A DNA stretch of 64,000 nucleotides from Halomonas salipaludis (GCF_002286975.1 NZ_NSKB01000001.1:560733-624732); one strand, 5' to 3'; positions 50,295 through 61,544 are shown, counted from the first letter of the stretch. Notes: generated from the sequence alone by a model not told the origin. Made by a program: numbers and translations.

Positions 50295-51164
50295 TCAACG
50301 CTTCGGGGTCAGCACGTAGACGGTCTGGCCGCGCAGCCGAAACACCTCGCTGATATAGGAAAAATTCTCGGAATGCCCGGCGAACAGCAGGCCGTCCGGC
50401 TTCAACAGCGGCGCGAAGCGCGCCAGTATCTTGGCCTGGGTGCTCTTGTCGAAATAGATCATCACGTTGCGGCAGAAGATGGCGTCGAAGGGCCCTTTCA
50501 CCGCCCAGCTAGGCGCCAGCAGGTTGAGCGACTCGAATTCGACCATCTCGGTCAGCTCGGGTCGCACCTTGGCCAGGCCAATACGCTCGCCGCCGCCCTT
50601 GAGGAAGAAACGCTTGACCCGCGACTCATCGAGCTTGCGCACCTGCTCCATGGGGTAGATGCCGGCTCGGGCACGCGTCAGCGCTTCGGTGTCGATATCG
50701 GTCGCCACCACCCGCGCCTCCTTGGCCCGCGGCCCCAGTGCCTCGGTCAGGCACATGGCGATGGAGTAGGGCTCCTCGCCGGTGGAGGCAGCAGCGCTCC
50801 ACACCCGCACCGGGCCGCTCTGGCGCGCCACGTGCTCGGCCAGCAGTGGAAAGTGATGCGCCTCGCGAAAGAAAGCGGTCAGGTTGGTGGTCAAGGCGTT
50901 GGTGAAGGCCTCCCACTCCTTGGCCGCCGGCTGGCGTTCGAGCCGTGCCAGGTAGTCGCCGAAGCGCGTCAGCCCGTGGTGGCGCAGGCGCTTGGCGAGG
51001 CGGCTATAGACCATCTCGCGCTTGTGCTCGGCGAGCACGATGCCGGCACGCTCATAGATCAGCTGACGGATACGCGTGAAGTCGCTTTCGGTCAGCTCCA
51101 GATCCCGTTCCAGCATACTGCTGGAGGCCCAGCCGGCGCTGCTGGCCTCCTGTCCCGGCGGCAT
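50295..51164 (-). CDS. cheR: Chemoreceptor methyltransferase CheR
   Basis: CheR methylates receptor glutamates using S-adenosylmethionine. The 289-residue protein has the N-terminal helical domain (SRLAKRLRHHGL), the SAM-binding motif VWSAAASTGEEPYSIAM near residue 125, VVATDIDTEAL, and CRNVMIYFDKSTQ near the end, with the beta-subdomain that binds receptor tethers. The start is uncertain among a GTG (51185), TTG (51173) and ATG (51164); the ATG is given. It begins right after the receptor 2 stop. Confidence 0.94.
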   Translation of the reverse strand: MPPGQEASSAGWASSSMLERDLELTESDFTRIRQLIYERAGIVLAEHKREMVYSRLAKRLRHHGLTRFGDYLARLERQPAAKEWEAFTNALTTNLTAFFREAHHFPLLAEHVARQSGPVRVWSAAASTGEEPYSIAMCLTEALGPRAKEARVVATDIDTEALTRARAGIYPMEQVRKLDESRVKRFFLKGGGERIGLAKVRPELTEMVEFESLNLLAPSWAVKGPFDAIFCRNVMIYFDKSTQAKILARFAPLLKPDGLLFAGHSENFSYISEVFRLRGQTVYVLTPKR

Positions 51165-51169
51165 ATTGC

Positions 51170-53377
51170 TCAAAACTCCTCCCACTCATCGGCGGTTGCC
51201 GGCTGAGGTGCCTTGGCGGTGGGCTTGCGATGATCGTTCGCCTCGCCGTCATCAATACGCTCCACGCGCTTCTCGACGCGTTCGGCTCGCGCCTCGACGC
51301 GCTGCTCCTGATGCTGCTGGCTGGCAAGCGCCGCCTGGACGCGCTCGACCTGCTCCATGCCGGCGCCGCGCAGGCGGAAGGCCGCCACCGCGTTGGCCAG
51401 CATCAGCGCCTGGTTCTCGAGTTCCGCGGCGGCACGCGCCGAGGACTGGACCCGGGCGGCGTTCTGCTGGGTCACCTCGTCCATCTGCGCGATGGCCTGA
51501 TTGATCTGGGTAATACCGCCACTCTGTTCGTCCGAGGCCGCGGTAATCTCCCCCATGATGTCGTTGACCCGGGTCGCCGCGGACACCACCTCGCCGATCG
51601 AGGTCTCGGCGCGCTTGACCAGCTTGGCACCGCTGTCGATCTCGGCATTGGAGCCGTCGATCAGCTGGCGAATCTCGCGCGCGGCATCGGCGCTGCGCCC
51701 GGCCAGGCTGCGTACTTCACCGGCCACCACCGCGAAACCGCGGCCCTGCTCGCCGGCCCGCGCCGCCTCAACCGAGGCATTGAGCGCCAGAATATTGGTC
51801 TGGAAGGCGATCGAGTCGATCACGCCGATGATCTCGCTCATCTTGCGCGAGCTCTCGGTGATGCGCTGCATGGTCGCGACCACATCGTTCATCACCTCGC
51901 CGGTACTGCGCACGCTGCTGGCGTTCTCCACCGCCAGGCTACTGGCCTGACGGGCGTTGTCGGCGTTCTGCCGCACCGTGGCGGTCATCTCCTCCATGCT
52001 CGAGGCAGTCTCCTGGAGGGAGGCAGCCTGCTGCTCGGTGCGCGCTGAAAGGTCCTCGTTGCCGCTGGCGATATCCCGCGCCGCAGGCGTCACCACGCTG
52101 ACCCCCTGATTGACGTCACCGACGATGCTGCCAAGGCTCTTGCGCATGGTGTCCAGGGCGCCGAGCAGCCGCCCGACCTCATCGTTGCGCCGCGCCGGCA
52201 CCTCGGCGGCGAGATTGCCGCCGGCGATCTGCAGCGTGAAGTTCATCGCCTCGCGCAGCGGCCTGACCAGCGCGCGAATGGTCATCACGCCCATGCCGAT
52301 CAGCAGCAGCAGGCCGGCCAGCAGCACCCCCAGCTGAGCCACCAGCATCAGTTGCTGCCCCGCCTCGGCTTCAGCGGCAAGCGCCTGGGCGTCGGCCTGC
52401 TTGTCGGCGATCAGCGCATTGATGTCGCCGGCCAGCGCCTGGCCCATCTCGTTGCTGATCTCGTTATGCGAGGTGTAGGCCTGGTAGTAGTCGCGCGCCT
52501 CCAAGTGGCGAACCGACATCATCAGGCCATCCTGCAGGACGTGTTCGAGCTGCTCGCCGAACGCCGTAACCTCGGGCGTCTGATTGACCTCACGAGCGGT
52601 AAACTCAGCCCAGATCTCGCCAATCCGGTCGACCACCATCTGGGTGTCGCGGCGCGCGGCCTCGAGGTCGGCGCTCATGGCGTTGCTGATCGGCCGGTCC
52701 ATGCCCTGACGGCCCTGGGTCAGCAACTGGTCGACCTGCTGCAGGCGCGCCACGTCCTCGAGGCCATCGCGGTTCAGGGTCTGCAGCCGTTCGCCGGAGA
52801 CTTGCAGGCCGTAGAGGCCCAGGCTGCCGCTAACCACCAGCAGCGTCACCGCCACCACGACCATGGTGGTCATACGGGCGCGCATGGTGCGCAGGTTGAG
52901 CCTTGCTGCCAGGCCAGCCAGGCCGCGCCGGCGCAGCTTGCCGCGCTCCAGGGTCAGATGCTTGCCCTGGCCATCGCGGATCTTGCGATAGGCAGTCTCG
53001 GTGGCATCGATGGCCTCACGGCTTGCCTTGATCCGCACCGAGGTGTAGCCCGCCACCTGGCCGTTCTCGATGATCGGTGTGACGTTGGCATCGACCCAGT
53101 AGTGATCGCCGTTCTTGCGGCGATTCTTGACCATTCCACGCCAGGTCTCGCCGGCCTGTAGGGTCTGCCACAGATTGGCGAAGGCCTCAGGCGGCATGTC
53201 GGGGTGGCGCACCAGGTTATGCGGCGCACCGATCAGTTCCTCATGGGTGAAGCCGCTAACCTCGATAAAGGCCGGATTGGCATAGGTGATGCGGCCCTTG
53301 AGATCGGTGCGCGAAATCAGGAAGTGCTCATCGTCGAGCACAAACTCACGTTGGGTAACTGGTTGATTATTCTTCAT
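51170..53377 (-). CDS. PAS-containing methyl-accepting chemotaxis protein, Aer-like (receptor 2)
   Basis: This is a large chemoreceptor of 735 residues. An N-terminal cytosolic PAS domain (residues 10-120; [48 protein letters not shown]) is of the Aer type that holds FAD in E. coli. Then come TM1 (about 170-190), a periplasmic helical region of about 160 residues, TM2 (about 350-372), HAMP and signalling hairpin. Unlike E. coli Aer (506 residues, no tether) it has a periplasmic sensor and ends DEWEEF, a CheR/CheB tether. Likely role: redox or energy taxis plus a second input. GGGAG precedes the ATG at 53377. Confidence 0.92.
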   Translation of the reverse strand: MKNNQPVTQREFVLDDEHFLISRTDLKGRITYANPAFIEVSGFTHEELIGAPHNLVRHPDMPPEAFANLWQTLQAGETWRGMVKNRRKNGDHYWVDANVTPIIENGQVAGYTSVRIKASREAIDATETAYRKIRDGQGKHLTLERGKLRRRGLAGLAARLNLRTMRARMTTMVVVAVTLLVVSGSLGLYGLQVSGERLQTLNRDGLEDVARLQQVDQLLTQGRQGMDRPISNAMSADLEAARRDTQMVVDRIGEIWAEFTAREVNQTPEVTAFGEQLEHVLQDGLMMSVRHLEARDYYQAYTSHNEISNEMGQALAGDINALIADKQADAQALAAEAEAGQQLMLVAQLGVLLAGLLLLIGMGVMTIRALVRPLREAMNFTLQIAGGNLAAEVPARRNDEVGRLLGALDTMRKSLGSIVGDVNQGVSVVTPAARDIASGNEDLSARTEQQAASLQETASSMEEMTATVRQNADNARQASSLAVENASSVRSTGEVMNDVVATMQRITESSRKMSEIIGVIDSIAFQTNILALNASVEAARAGEQGRGFAVVAGEVRSLAGRSADAAREIRQLIDGSNAEIDSGAKLVKRAETSIGEVVSAATRVNDIMGEITAASDEQSGGITQINQAIAQMDEVTQQNAARVQSSARAAAELENQALMLANAVAAFRLRGAGMEQVERVQAALASQQHQEQRVEARAERVEKRVERIDDGEANDHRKPTAKAPQPATADEWEEF

Positions 53378-53421
53378 TCTCACTCTCCCGGAACGGCCTC
53401 GACGATGATGGATGGCATGAC

Positions 53422-55110
53422 TTAAAAGGTTTCCCACTCGGCTTCTGACTGACGACTGGCAGGCTGCTGCGGCAGCGCAGCTGGCCTCTCCGACGCCGTC
53501 AGTGAGGATTTCACAGGCGCCGCGTTTGCCCGCTCGGCGGCCTGAGCCAGGCGAAAGGCCGAGACGGCTTCGCGCAAACGGCTCGACTCGAGCTCTAGTT
53601 CGCTTGCCGCGCTGGCCGCCTGCTGAACCAGGGCGGCGTTTTGCTGGGTCACCTGATCGAGCTGGGTGATGGCCTGGTTGACCTGGCCGATGCCGTTGCT
53701 CTGCTCCTGGGAGGCCGAGGCGATCTCGTCCATGATGTCGGTGACCTTCTGCACCGAATCGACGATCTCGGCCATGGTCTTGCCGGCCTGATCCACCAGC
53801 GCGGTACCCGCCTCGACCTTGCTCACCGAGGCCTCGATCAGCTTACGAATCTCGCTGGATGCCTCACTGCTGCGCCCGGCCAGGTTGCGCACTTCACCGG
53901 CAACCACCGCGAAACCGCGACCCTGCTCGCCGGCCCGCGCCGCCTCCACCGAAGCGTTCAGCGCCAGGATATTGGTCTGAAAGGCAATCGAGTCGATGAC
54001 CTTGATGATCTCGGTGACCTGGTGCGAACTGTCGTTGATTTCACGCATGGTGCTGACCACGTTGCCCACCACCTCGCCACCACGGCTGGCAGTCTGCGAG
54101 GCGGTAGTGGCCAGTTGGCTGGCCTGGCGAGCGTTATCCGCGTTCTGGCTCACCGTCGACGTCAGCTGCTCCATGCTCGAGGCGGTCTCCTCGATGGAGG
54201 CGGCCTGCTGTTCGGTGCGCGCGGAGAGATCATTATTGCCCTGGGCGATCTCCTGGGCACCGACAAAGATCGACTGACTGCTGTTGCGCACGCTACTGAC
54301 CGTGGTCGACAGGCCCTTCTGCATATGCTCGAGCGAGGCAAACAGCTGGCCGATCTCATTGTTGCCACGCCGCTCGATGGCCGCCGACAGGTCGCCCTTG
54401 GCCATCTGCTCGAAGTGCACCACTACCCGCTTGAGCGGGCGAATCACATTGACGGTCACACCCCACAGCACGATCACGATGGTGGCAGCAGCCGCAGCTA
54501 GCGCCGCGATGATGGCCATCATCAACCAGCCGGCGATATTCATGAAATCGCTGTAGAGTGCCTGCCCCTCGGCGTCGGCACGGTCGAAGAAGGCGACCGA
54601 GTCGCGATAGAAACGATCCGTGTAACGATTTGCCAGGTCGCGCAGCTCGAGAAAGGCCTGTGGGTCGTTGTTGGCCAACGCCTGCTGCTGTGGGCGCAGC
54701 ACATCGGCCATCAGCGTCTGGAACGCAGCCTCGATCTCATGCAATATCGCCCGGTGCTCAGGCTGGGCCGGCACGGCTTGAAAATTGGCGAAGGTCGATT
54801 CGATACGCTCGAGCTCAGACGCCATGCCCTCCGCCTGCTGCCGGGCCTGCTCAATCTGCTGGCGGGAGCGCGCCTCTCCCAGCTCCTCCTGAATATGACT
54901 CAACGCCAGCCGAGTCGAGAGCAGCTGGGAGTTAGTGCGGTTCAACTCGGCACGCTGATCGACATTGACTCGATTAAGTGTCTCAAGCGAACGTTCACTA
55001 TAGTTGACGGCATACAGACCCAGTGCACTGAGCACCGCGATCAACACAGCAAACACGGCCAATACCAATCCCCAGCTCACGCGTACCGTCATATTGTCGA
55101 GTAGCTTCAC
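53422..55110 (-). CDS. Methyl-accepting chemotaxis protein (receptor 3)
   Basis: This is a chemoreceptor of 562 residues with TM1 (about 10-32), a periplasmic helical-bundle sensor of about 155 residues, TM2 (about 190-212), HAMP and signalling domain, ending in the tether AEWETF. The sensor sequence ([25 protein letters not shown] region) is of the Tar/Tsr four-helix type. Its own FliA promoter lies 90 bp upstream. Receptor 2 and cheR follow closely, so the three are probably one transcript. Confidence 0.93.
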   Translation of the reverse strand: MKLLDNMTVRVSWGLVLAVFAVLIAVLSALGLYAVNYSERSLETLNRVNVDQRAELNRTNSQLLSTRLALSHIQEELGEARSRQQIEQARQQAEGMASELERIESTFANFQAVPAQPEHRAILHEIEAAFQTLMADVLRPQQQALANNDPQAFLELRDLANRYTDRFYRDSVAFFDRADAEGQALYSDFMNIAGWLMMAIIAALAAAAATIVIVLWGVTVNVIRPLKRVVVHFEQMAKGDLSAAIERRGNNEIGQLFASLEHMQKGLSTTVSSVRNSSQSIFVGAQEIAQGNNDLSARTEQQAASIEETASSMEQLTSTVSQNADNARQASQLATTASQTASRGGEVVGNVVSTMREINDSSHQVTEIIKVIDSIAFQTNILALNASVEAARAGEQGRGFAVVAGEVRNLAGRSSEASSEIRKLIEASVSKVEAGTALVDQAGKTMAEIVDSVQKVTDIMDEIASASQEQSNGIGQVNQAITQLDQVTQQNAALVQQAASAASELELESSRLREAVSAFRLAQAAERANAAPVKSSLTASERPAALPQQPASRQSEAEWETF

Positions 55111-55199
55111 GTCAGTCCTTTCTCCATTTCGACATTACCCCCTCCCCAACAGGCGCTAGCGCTCTAGCACGCAGGCATGCATGAAAGGTCACTTATCAA

Positions 55200-55226
55200 C
55201 TATCGGCAGAAGAGCTCAAGTCTTTA
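55200..55226 (-). promoter_or_regulatory. FliA (sigma-28) promoter of receptor 3
   Basis: Reading leftward: TAAAGACT, 11 bp, GCCGATAG. Both boxes and the spacing fit sigma-28. It lies just after the terminator of the motA-cheW-receptor 4 transcript and starts the receptor 3-receptor 2-cheR unit. Confidence 0.85.
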
Positions 55227-55239
55227 GCCTGGAAGGGAA

Positions 55240-55274
55240 ATATCTAAATAAATCAGGAGGCCGAAGCCTCCTGA
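55240..55274 (-). terminator. Terminator after receptor 4
   Basis: TCAGGAGGC-TTCG-GCCTCCTGA (leftward strand, 55274-55253) is a perfect 9-bp stem with a stable TTCG loop, followed by TTTATTTAG. It ends the motA-motB-cheA-cheW-receptor 4 transcript. Confidence 0.88.
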
Positions 55275-55301
55275 CATGATCGCTAGTGGCCACAGCGGTG
55301 A

Positions 55302-56909
55302 TCAGCTGGTGGCCTCTGACACCTGCAAGCGTGCCGGAGGCTGCCACTGAAAGCCGCCAGACGGCGCGCCCGCAATCCGGAAGCGTGCGATGTGCTGGCG
55401 AAGCAGACCACTCTGCGCCTCCATGCGCTGGGAGGCCGCGGCGCTCTCCTGGACCAGCCCCGCATTCTGCTGGGTCATCTGATCCATCTGTGTGACGGCC
55501 TCGTTGACCTGCTCGATGCCGTGACTCTGCTCGACAGAGGCAGCCGAGATCTCGCTGACCAAGGTGCTCAGCTGGGTAATGCTATCGACCATCCCGGTGA
55601 TGATGACGCCGGTATCGCGCGCCTGCTGGCTGCCCTTAGCGGTCTGGCTATCGGAATTCTCGATCAGCGACTTGATCTCGCTCGCCGCCTCGGCGCTGCG
55701 GCTGGCCAGATTGCGCACCTCGCCGGCCACCACGGCAAAGCCGCGCCCCTGCTCACCTGCACGGGCTGCCTCCACCGAGGCATTGAGGGCCAGAATATTG
55801 GTCTGAAAAGCGATCGCTTCGATGGTATCGACAATCGTGCTCATCTGACTGGCACTGGCGTTGATGCTCTCCATGCTGGAAACCAGGGTCTCCATGGACT
55901 GCCCGCCACGCTGGGCGCTGTGCGTCGTATCCTCGGCCAGCGCACGAGCATGCTCGGCGTTCTCGGCATTCTGCTTCACTGTCGCCGTCAGCTCTTCCAT
56001 GCTCGAGGCCGTCTCGGCAAGGGAGGCAGCCTGCTGCTCGGTGCGGGTTGCAAGCTCATCGTTGCCGGCGGTGATCTGCACCGCAGCCGCGCTGACATCA
56101 TCGGCACTGAGATGAATATCGCCGATGGTACTGACCAGCGCCTCGCGCATACGGTTGATATCGTATAGCAGGCTGTGGCGATCGCCTTCTGTGAGTGCCG
56201 CCTGATGCGTCAGGTCACCGTCTGCGATGAGGGTTACCACCTCGGCCGCATAGCGGGGATCGCCGCCTAGACGCCTGGAGACATCGCGAATCACCAGCCC
56301 CATCAGCAGTGTCAAAGGCAACCCGATCGCCAGCAGAATGACGGCCGTGCGCAGTAGACCGGTCATGAACGCTGCATTGATGTCGTCGATATAGACACCG
56401 GTGGCGACATACCAGTCCCACTCTGCGAAACGCTCTACATAGCTGACCTTGGCCGACTGCTCCTCGCCGCCTGCGCGGCGCGAGTAATACTCGACGAAGC
56501 CGCCCCCCTCGCTGCGAGCGATATCGAGCAGATTGACATAGGTACGATTGCCCCTTGGATCCTCGAAACCACTCATGTCATCGCCTGCGCTGCGCCTGGC
56601 GTGGGAGACGATATGCATCTGGCTGTCGAAGGCGAAGATATACTCGTCTTCCCCGAAGCGCACGCTACCCAGGTTGTCCAGTGCGCGCTGCCGAGCCTCT
56701 TCCTCGCTCAGTTCACCGGCCACGACACGCTGCTGCAGCGATTCCAGCTGGCTCATGACGCTCTCGATGACGTAGCGTACGCTCTCGCGCCGTTCGCTCT
56801 CGATGGTCTGGCGATTCTCCCAGCTCATCCATCCAACCAGCATCAGCATTGCCAGCCAGATACCCCCCAGCAAGCTCCACAGCTTGCTGGTCGTCGTCAT
56901 TTGCGTCAC
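55302..56909 (-). CDS. Cache-domain methyl-accepting chemotaxis protein (receptor 4)
   Basis: This chemoreceptor of 535 residues has a single-Cache (sCache_2) periplasmic sensor: TM1 (about 9-27), then [23 protein letters not shown] and [12 protein letters not shown] and [14 protein letters not shown], the usual sCache_2 landmarks. TM2 is near residues 185-205, then HAMP and signalling hairpin. Such domains usually bind small organic acids. The C-terminus ([16 protein letters not shown]) has no xWExF tether, unlike the other three receptors. The GTG start at 56909 follows AGGAA by 7-8 bp; an ATG three codons later is possible. It follows cheW by 38 bp. Confidence 0.92.
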   Translation of the reverse strand: MTQMTTTSKLWSLLGGIWLAMLMLVGWMSWENRQTIESERRESVRYVIESVMSQLESLQQRVVAGELSEEEARQRALDNLGSVRFGEDEYIFAFDSQMHIVSHARRSAGDDMSGFEDPRGNRTYVNLLDIARSEGGGFVEYYSRRAGGEEQSAKVSYVERFAEWDWYVATGVYIDDINAAFMTGLLRTAVILLAIGLPLTLLMGLVIRDVSRRLGGDPRYAAEVVTLIADGDLTHQAALTEGDRHSLLYDINRMREALVSTIGDIHLSADDVSAAAVQITAGNDELATRTEQQAASLAETASSMEELTATVKQNAENAEHARALAEDTTHSAQRGGQSMETLVSSMESINASASQMSTIVDTIEAIAFQTNILALNASVEAARAGEQGRGFAVVAGEVRNLASRSAEAASEIKSLIENSDSQTAKGSQQARDTGVIITGMVDSITQLSTLVSEISAASVEQSHGIEQVNEAVTQMDQMTQQNAGLVQESAAASQRMEAQSGLLRQHIARFRIAGAPSGGFQWQPPARLQVSEATS

Positions 56910-56947
56910 TTCACAATTCCTCTACCGCAAGCCGCAACGATTGCGCC

Positions 56948-57445
56948 TTACTCGGCAACGTGGTCGACCAGCGCCATCTCTTCGCTGGTCAACAATTTTT
57001 CGATATCGACCAGCACCAGCATGCGGTCCTCGAGGCTACCCAGGCCGCTGAGGTAATCGGAGGACAGCGTGACGCCAAACTCCGGCGCCGGCTTGATCTG
57101 TTCGGGCGTCAAGCTCATCACGTCGGACACGCCGTCGACCACGATGCCAACCACCCGTTCGCCAACGTTGACCACGATGACCACGGTCTGGCCACCATAC
57201 TCGACGCTGTCGAGGTGGAACTTGATGCGCAGGTCGACGATCGGCACGATCACCCCGCGCAGGTTGGTCACCCCCTTGATGAAGTCAGGCGCATTGGCGA
57301 TCCGCGTGACATTCTCGTAGCCACGAATCTCCTGCACCTTGAGGATATCCACGGCGTACTCCTCTTCACCCAGCGAGAACACCAGGAATTCGCGGCTATG
57401 GGCGTCGGCCGCGGCGACGTTGGCAGCGTTGAGGTTGCTGGTCAT
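56948..57445 (-). CDS. cheW: Chemotaxis coupling protein CheW
   Basis: CheW joins CheA to receptors in the signalling array. The 165-residue protein consists of the CheW SH3-like double barrel: [49 protein letters not shown] around residues 50-75, and [15 protein letters not shown]. The start overlaps the cheA stop (ATGA). Confidence 0.96.
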   Translation of the reverse strand: MTSNLNAANVAAADAHSREFLVFSLGEEEYAVDILKVQEIRGYENVTRIANAPDFIKGVTNLRGVIVPIVDLRIKFHLDSVEYGGQTVVIVVNVGERVVGIVVDGVSDVMSLTPEQIKPAPEFGVTLSSDYLSGLGSLEDRMLVLVDIEKLLTSEEMALVDHVAE

Positions 57446-59541
57446 GACGGTTCTACCTCCTTGAAAGGCACGGGCGCGTTGACGCCCGAGGGAAGACGCG
57501 AGGCGTGACGTGCCTCTTTCTTGGTTCGACTCAGGCGGTGCATATCGGCGATATCCAGGATCAGCGCGACGCTACCGTCGCCGAGGATGGTGGCGGCGGA
57601 GACACCGGGCACCTTGCGATAGTTGGTTTCGAGGTTCTTGACCACCACCTGCTGCTGGCCGATCAGGTCGTCGACCAGCAGCGCATAGCGGCGCCCTTCG
57701 CCCTGCACGATCACGGCAATCGAGTCGGTGAGCTTGGTGCGCGCGTTTTCCACGTCGAGCACCTCGTGCACGGCGATCACCGGCAGGTACTCGTCACGCA
57801 CCTTGAGCAGGATGTCGTCGCCGGCCATGGCGTACAGCTCCTCCTCGGTGGGCTGCAGCGACTCGAGCACCGCGCCCAGCGGCAGGATGAAGATCTCTTC
57901 GCCAACCTTGATCGACATGCCATCGAGGATCGCCAGGGTCAGCGGCAGCACGATGCGGGTGGTAGTGCCCTCGCCAGGACGCGATAGGATCTCGACGTGA
58001 CCGCCCATGCCCTGGATATTGCGCTTGACCACGTCCATGCCCACACCACGCCCGGAGACGTCGCTGACTTCCTGGGCGGTGGAGAAGCCGGGGGCAAAGA
58101 TCAACTGCCAGACCTCATCGTCGCTCATGCTGTCAGAGACGCTCAGGCCGCTCTCACGGGCCTTGGTCAACAGCTTGTCACGGTTGAGGCCAGCGCCGTC
58201 GTCGATCACTTCGATCAGGATATTGCCACCCTGATGCTGCGCGGAGAGCGTCAGGCGACCGGTGCGCGGCTTGCCGGCAGCCTCGCGCTTGTCGGGCGTT
58301 TCGATGCCGTGGTCGAGGCTGTTGCGCACCAGGTGGGTCAGCGGATCGATGATGCGCTCGGTAAGACTCTTGTCGAGTTCGGTGGACTTGCCCTCGGTGA
58401 CCAACTCCACGTCCTTGTCGAGCTTGGCGGCCAGGTCACGTACCAGCCGCGGAAAGCGGCTGAACACATAGTCCATCGGCACCATGCGGATCGACATCAC
58501 CGCCTCCTGCAGGTCCCGCGCATTGCGCTGCAGCAGGCTCATGCCGTTGACCATCGCGCCGTGGGCCACGCCATCGAGCTCGCTGGCGGTCTGGTCGAGC
58601 ATCGATTGGGTGATGATCAGCTCGCCGACCAGGTTGATGATCTGGTCGACCTTGTCCACCGGCACGCGTATCGACGTCGACTCACCGCCGGCTGCCTTGG
58701 CCTTGGGTTTACTGCTCGGCGCCTTGGCAGGCGCGGCCTTGGGCGCCGTGCTGGCAGGTACTGCAGGCTCGGCGGCAGATGGCGGAGCGGCAGGCTCGCT
58801 GGCAGGCGCGCTATCGCCACTGTCCTGCACAGCAGCGGGCAGCGAGCGCACTTCGACCTGATCGGCGTCGATGATAAAGCACATCACCGCCTCGATATCG
58901 TCAGCGCTGGCGCTGGTATCGAGCGCTACCAGGTAGCGCTCTCCCTCACTGCGCTGTGACAGCACCTCGCCCAGCTGCCCCAGCTCCTCGACCAGCAGCT
59001 CGCGGTCCTTGTCGGCGACCTTGATCAGCGCCACCTCGAGATGACTGCCACCGTCACCGGCCGCTGCCGACTCGGGTTGGGCCTCGGGCTCGGGGTCGGG
59101 GTCAGGCTGAGGCTTGGCAGCGGGGGCCGGTGCGCCCTCGTCGACCGCGACGCCCATCTCTTCGAGAGCCATCTGCTGCAGGGTCTGGCAGATTCGCGCG
59201 TAGGCCTCGGCGTCGGGCTGCTGGCCATTGCGGTAGGCATCGAGCTGGTCGTGCAGCATATCCTTGGTTTCCAGAAAGGTGTCGACGATGTCGCGGCGCA
59301 GCGCCAGCTCGCCGCGACGTGTGTGATCGAGGATGTTCTCGAACAGGTGGGTGGTGTGCTGTAGCACATCGAAGCCGAAGGTGCCGGCACCGCCCTTGAT
59401 CGAGTGGGCGGCACGGAAGATGGCATTGAGCTGCTCGGCGTCGGGATCGTCGAGATCCAGCTCCAGCAGGTGCCGCTCCATATCGCCGAGAAGCTCTTCG
59501 GCTTCTTCGAAAAATGTGTCGTAAAAGTCGGTGATATCCAT
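57442..59541 (-). CDS. cheA: Chemotaxis histidine kinase CheA
   Basis: CheA phosphorylates CheY and CheB in response to receptors. The 699-residue protein has the full domain set: P1 Hpt with phospho-acceptor His46 in [16 protein letters not shown]2 near 170-245; a Pro/Ala-rich linker of about 45 residues; P3 dimerisation ([18 protein letters not shown]); P4 kinase ([47 protein letters not shown]); and P5 CheW-like domain. The ATG at 59541 follows AGGGA by 6 bp; one two codons earlier is too close. It follows motB by 25 bp. Confidence 0.96.
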   Translation of the reverse strand: MDITDFYDTFFEEAEELLGDMERHLLELDLDDPDAEQLNAIFRAAHSIKGGAGTFGFDVLQHTTHLFENILDHTRRGELALRRDIVDTFLETKDMLHDQLDAYRNGQQPDAEAYARICQTLQQMALEEMGVAVDEGAPAPAAKPQPDPDPEPEAQPESAAAGDGGSHLEVALIKVADKDRELLVEELGQLGEVLSQRSEGERYLVALDTSASADDIEAVMCFIIDADQVEVRSLPAAVQDSGDSAPASEPAAPPSAAEPAVPASTAPKAAPAKAPSSKPKAKAAGGESTSIRVPVDKVDQIINLVGELIITQSMLDQTASELDGVAHGAMVNGMSLLQRNARDLQEAVMSIRMVPMDYVFSRFPRLVRDLAAKLDKDVELVTEGKSTELDKSLTERIIDPLTHLVRNSLDHGIETPDKREAAGKPRTGRLTLSAQHQGGNILIEVIDDGAGLNRDKLLTKARESGLSVSDSMSDDEVWQLIFAPGFSTAQEVSDVSGRGVGMDVVKRNIQGMGGHVEILSRPGEGTTTRIVLPLTLAILDGMSIKVGEEIFILPLGAVLESLQPTEEELYAMAGDDILLKVRDEYLPVIAVHEVLDVENARTKLTDSIAVIVQGEGRRYALLVDDLIGQQQVVVKNLETNYRKVPGVSAATILGDGSVALILDIADMHRLSRTKKEARHASRLPSGVNAPVPFKEVEPS

Positions 59542-59566
59542 GCGCATTCCCTGAAAGATTAAACCG

Positions 59567-60508
59567 CTAGTCGTTACTCAGCGTTTCGTCGAGCCCCTGG
59601 CGGAACTGCTCGACCGGCGAGGCGTCGATCTCGTCGGCCAGCCGCGAGGCAGCAGGCGAAGGTATGCTTCCGCCACCCGGCAATCCCTGCGAGCGAATCG
59701 CCTGGGCCGAGCGCTCGTCGAGCACCACGATGGCAATCCGCCGATTGACCGGATCGTCGGGCTGGGTCTCGGACAGCGGCACGCGATCGCCCATGCCCGC
59801 CACCCTCAGCAGCTTGTCCGGGTCGAGCCCGCCGGCCACCAGTTCACGCCGTGAGGCGTTGGCACGGTCACTGGACAACTCCCAGTTGCTGTAGCCGCGA
59901 TATCCCCCGGAGTAGGGAATGCTGTCGGTGTGGCCGCTGAGGCTGAGCGGATTGTCCATATCGTTGAGCAGCGGCGCGATGGCGCGCAGCAGGTCGCGCA
60001 TATACGGCGCTACCGCATCGCTGCCGAGCTCGAACATCGGCCGCTGCTCGGTATCCACCAGCTGTATCCGCAACCCTTCGGGGGTCATGTCGAAGCGGAT
60101 CTGACGGCGCAACTCGCGTAGCTGCGGGTCGCCCTCGATCAGGGTCTCCATGCGCTGCTGGAGGTTGCGGAAACGGCGAATCTCATCGCTGCTGCGGCTC
60201 TGGGTACGCATGTCGATGCGCATCCGTTCGCCTTCTTCATGAACCGGGTCCGGGCCGCCGCCTGGAATCGCACTGTCACTGGAGGAGGTACGGTCGCCGC
60301 CAGCAATCGCCACCGCCAGCGGCGTACGAAAGTACTCGGCCACGCTCTCCAACTGCTCTTCACTGGCCGTGGACAGGATCCACAGCACCAGGAACAGCGC
60401 CATCAGCGCGGTCATGAAGTCGGCCAGCGCTATCTTCCAGCTACCACCATGATGCGCATGTACGACCTTCTTGCGCTTGATGATGATCGGGCGGCGGTCG
60501 TCGCTCAT
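59567..60508 (-). CDS. motB: Flagellar motor stator protein MotB
   Basis: MotB anchors the stator to peptidoglycan and forms the ion channel with MotA. The 313-residue protein has a basic N-terminus, one membrane helix (about 27-48) containing the ion-binding Asp of ALADFMTALMALFLVLWI, a plug region, and an OmpA-like domain with LSGHTDSIPYSGG and SSDRANASRRELV. The helix composition (LADFMTALMALFLVLW) is of the proton-driven MotB type rather than sodium-driven PomB. The start overlaps the motA stop. Confidence 0.95.
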   Translation of the reverse strand: MSDDRRPIIIKRKKVVHAHHGGSWKIALADFMTALMALFLVLWILSTASEEQLESVAEYFRTPLAVAIAGGDRTSSSDSAIPGGGPDPVHEEGERMRIDMRTQSRSSDEIRRFRNLQQRMETLIEGDPQLRELRRQIRFDMTPEGLRIQLVDTEQRPMFELGSDAVAPYMRDLLRAIAPLLNDMDNPLSLSGHTDSIPYSGGYRGYSNWELSSDRANASRRELVAGGLDPDKLLRVAGMGDRVPLSETQPDDPVNRRIAIVVLDERSAQAIRSQGLPGGGSIPSPAASRLADEIDASPVEQFRQGLDETLSND

Positions 60509-61380
60509 GCGCCCCCCGTGCCCGTGCTCTTGGCGGCACGAACGTGATCCTCGAGCTCATTGAAGGTCGGGCGTTCGGCGGTGTGCAGCGCCTTGCGGCC
60601 GAATTCCACCGCCAGCTGCGGCGCATAGCCGTTGAGACTGGCCAGCAGTGTGACGCGGATGCACTGCAGCATCTTCACCGCTTCACCGACCTGGCGATCG
60701 ATGCGGCTGGCCAGCGGATTGACGAAGCCGTAGGCCAGCAGGATGCCGAGGAAGGTGCCGACCAGGGCGTGGGCAATCATGTAACCCATCTCGTCGGGGC
60801 CGGCATCGGCAGCGCTCAGTGCCTTGATGACCCCCAGCACGGCGGCGACGATACCGAACGCCGGCAACGCATCGCCGACCTTGGCCAGTGCATCGGCGGG
60901 GATGTGCGCCTCGTGCTCGAAGGCCTCGATCTCATGCTCCATCAACTCATCGATTTGGTGCGGATCCATGTTGCCGCTGATCATCAGGCGCAGGTAATCG
61001 GTGAGAAACCCCATGATCATGGGATCCGCCTGGATCTTGGGATACTCGGAGAACAGCGGGCTCTCCTGGGGATTGTCGATATCGCGCTCGATGGCCAGCA
61101 TGCCATCGCGACGAGCTTTGGCCAGCAGCTTGTACTGCAGCGCCATCAGCTCCATGTAGGTTTCCTTGTTGTACTTCACCGTGCGCTTGAGCTTGGAGGT
61201 TGTACGCAAGGTCGCGAGCATCGCCTTACCGTTATTGGCCGCAATGAAAGCACCAATCGCCGCACCGCAGATCATTAGGATCTCGGTGGGTTGGTAGAGC
61301 GGGCCGAGGTGGCCGCCGGCAAGCGCAAAGCCGCCAAATACGGAGAATGCAACGATCAAAAATCCAATGGGTATCAGCAC
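60505..61380 (-). CDS. motA: Flagellar motor stator protein MotA
   Basis: MotA forms the rotor-facing part of the stator. The 291-residue protein has four membrane helices, the cytosolic loop with charged residues, and the conserved PAFGIVAAVLGVIKAL near residue 170. The start is a GTG at 61380, 8 bp after AAAGGA. It begins MLIPIGFLIVAFSVFGGFALAGG in two runs, matching the family N-terminus; the frame is open for 270 bp more upstream through the terminator and promoter, which cannot be coding. Confidence 0.93.
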   Translation of the reverse strand: MLIPIGFLIVAFSVFGGFALAGGHLGPLYQPTEILMICGAAIGAFIAANNGKAMLATLRTTSKLKRTVKYNKETYMELMALQYKLLAKARRDGMLAIERDIDNPQESPLFSEYPKIQADPMIMGFLTDYLRLMISGNMDPHQIDELMEHEIEAFEHEAHIPADALAKVGDALPAFGIVAAVLGVIKALSAADAGPDEMGYMIAHALVGTFLGILLAYGFVNPLASRIDRQVGEAVKMLQCIRVTLLASLNGYAPQLAVEFGRKALHTAERPTFNELEDHVRAAKSTGTGGA

Positions 61381-61423
61381 GACCGGTATCCTTTGGGCTA
61401 CGGCATGGGTGGCTTCAACACAG

Positions 61424-61450
61424 TTATCGGCACGCACTGCGCTGGCTTGA
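61424..61450 (-). promoter_or_regulatory. Probable FliA (sigma-28) promoter of motA
   Basis: Reading leftward: TCAAGCCA, 11 bp, GCCGATAA. The -10 box is perfect and the spacing exact, while the -35 is partial. It lies 44 bp before motA, just past the flhDC terminator, and would drive motA-motB-cheA-cheW-receptor 4. Confidence 0.7.
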
Positions 61451-61494
61451 GGGCCAATCGACAAAAACTTGTGGTGCAGCTGCGTCATCCAGAC

Positions 61495-61525
61495 ATGAAA
61501 AACCCCGCACCAGGCGGCACGGGGT
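61495..61525 (-). terminator. Terminator after flhDC
   Basis: On the leftward strand the arms ACCCCG and CGGGGT flank a partly paired loop (GTGCCGCCTGGTGC region), followed by TTTTTTCATG. It separates flhDC from the motA transcript. Confidence 0.85.
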
Positions 61526-61544
61526 GGGCGATACAGCAATGGGT

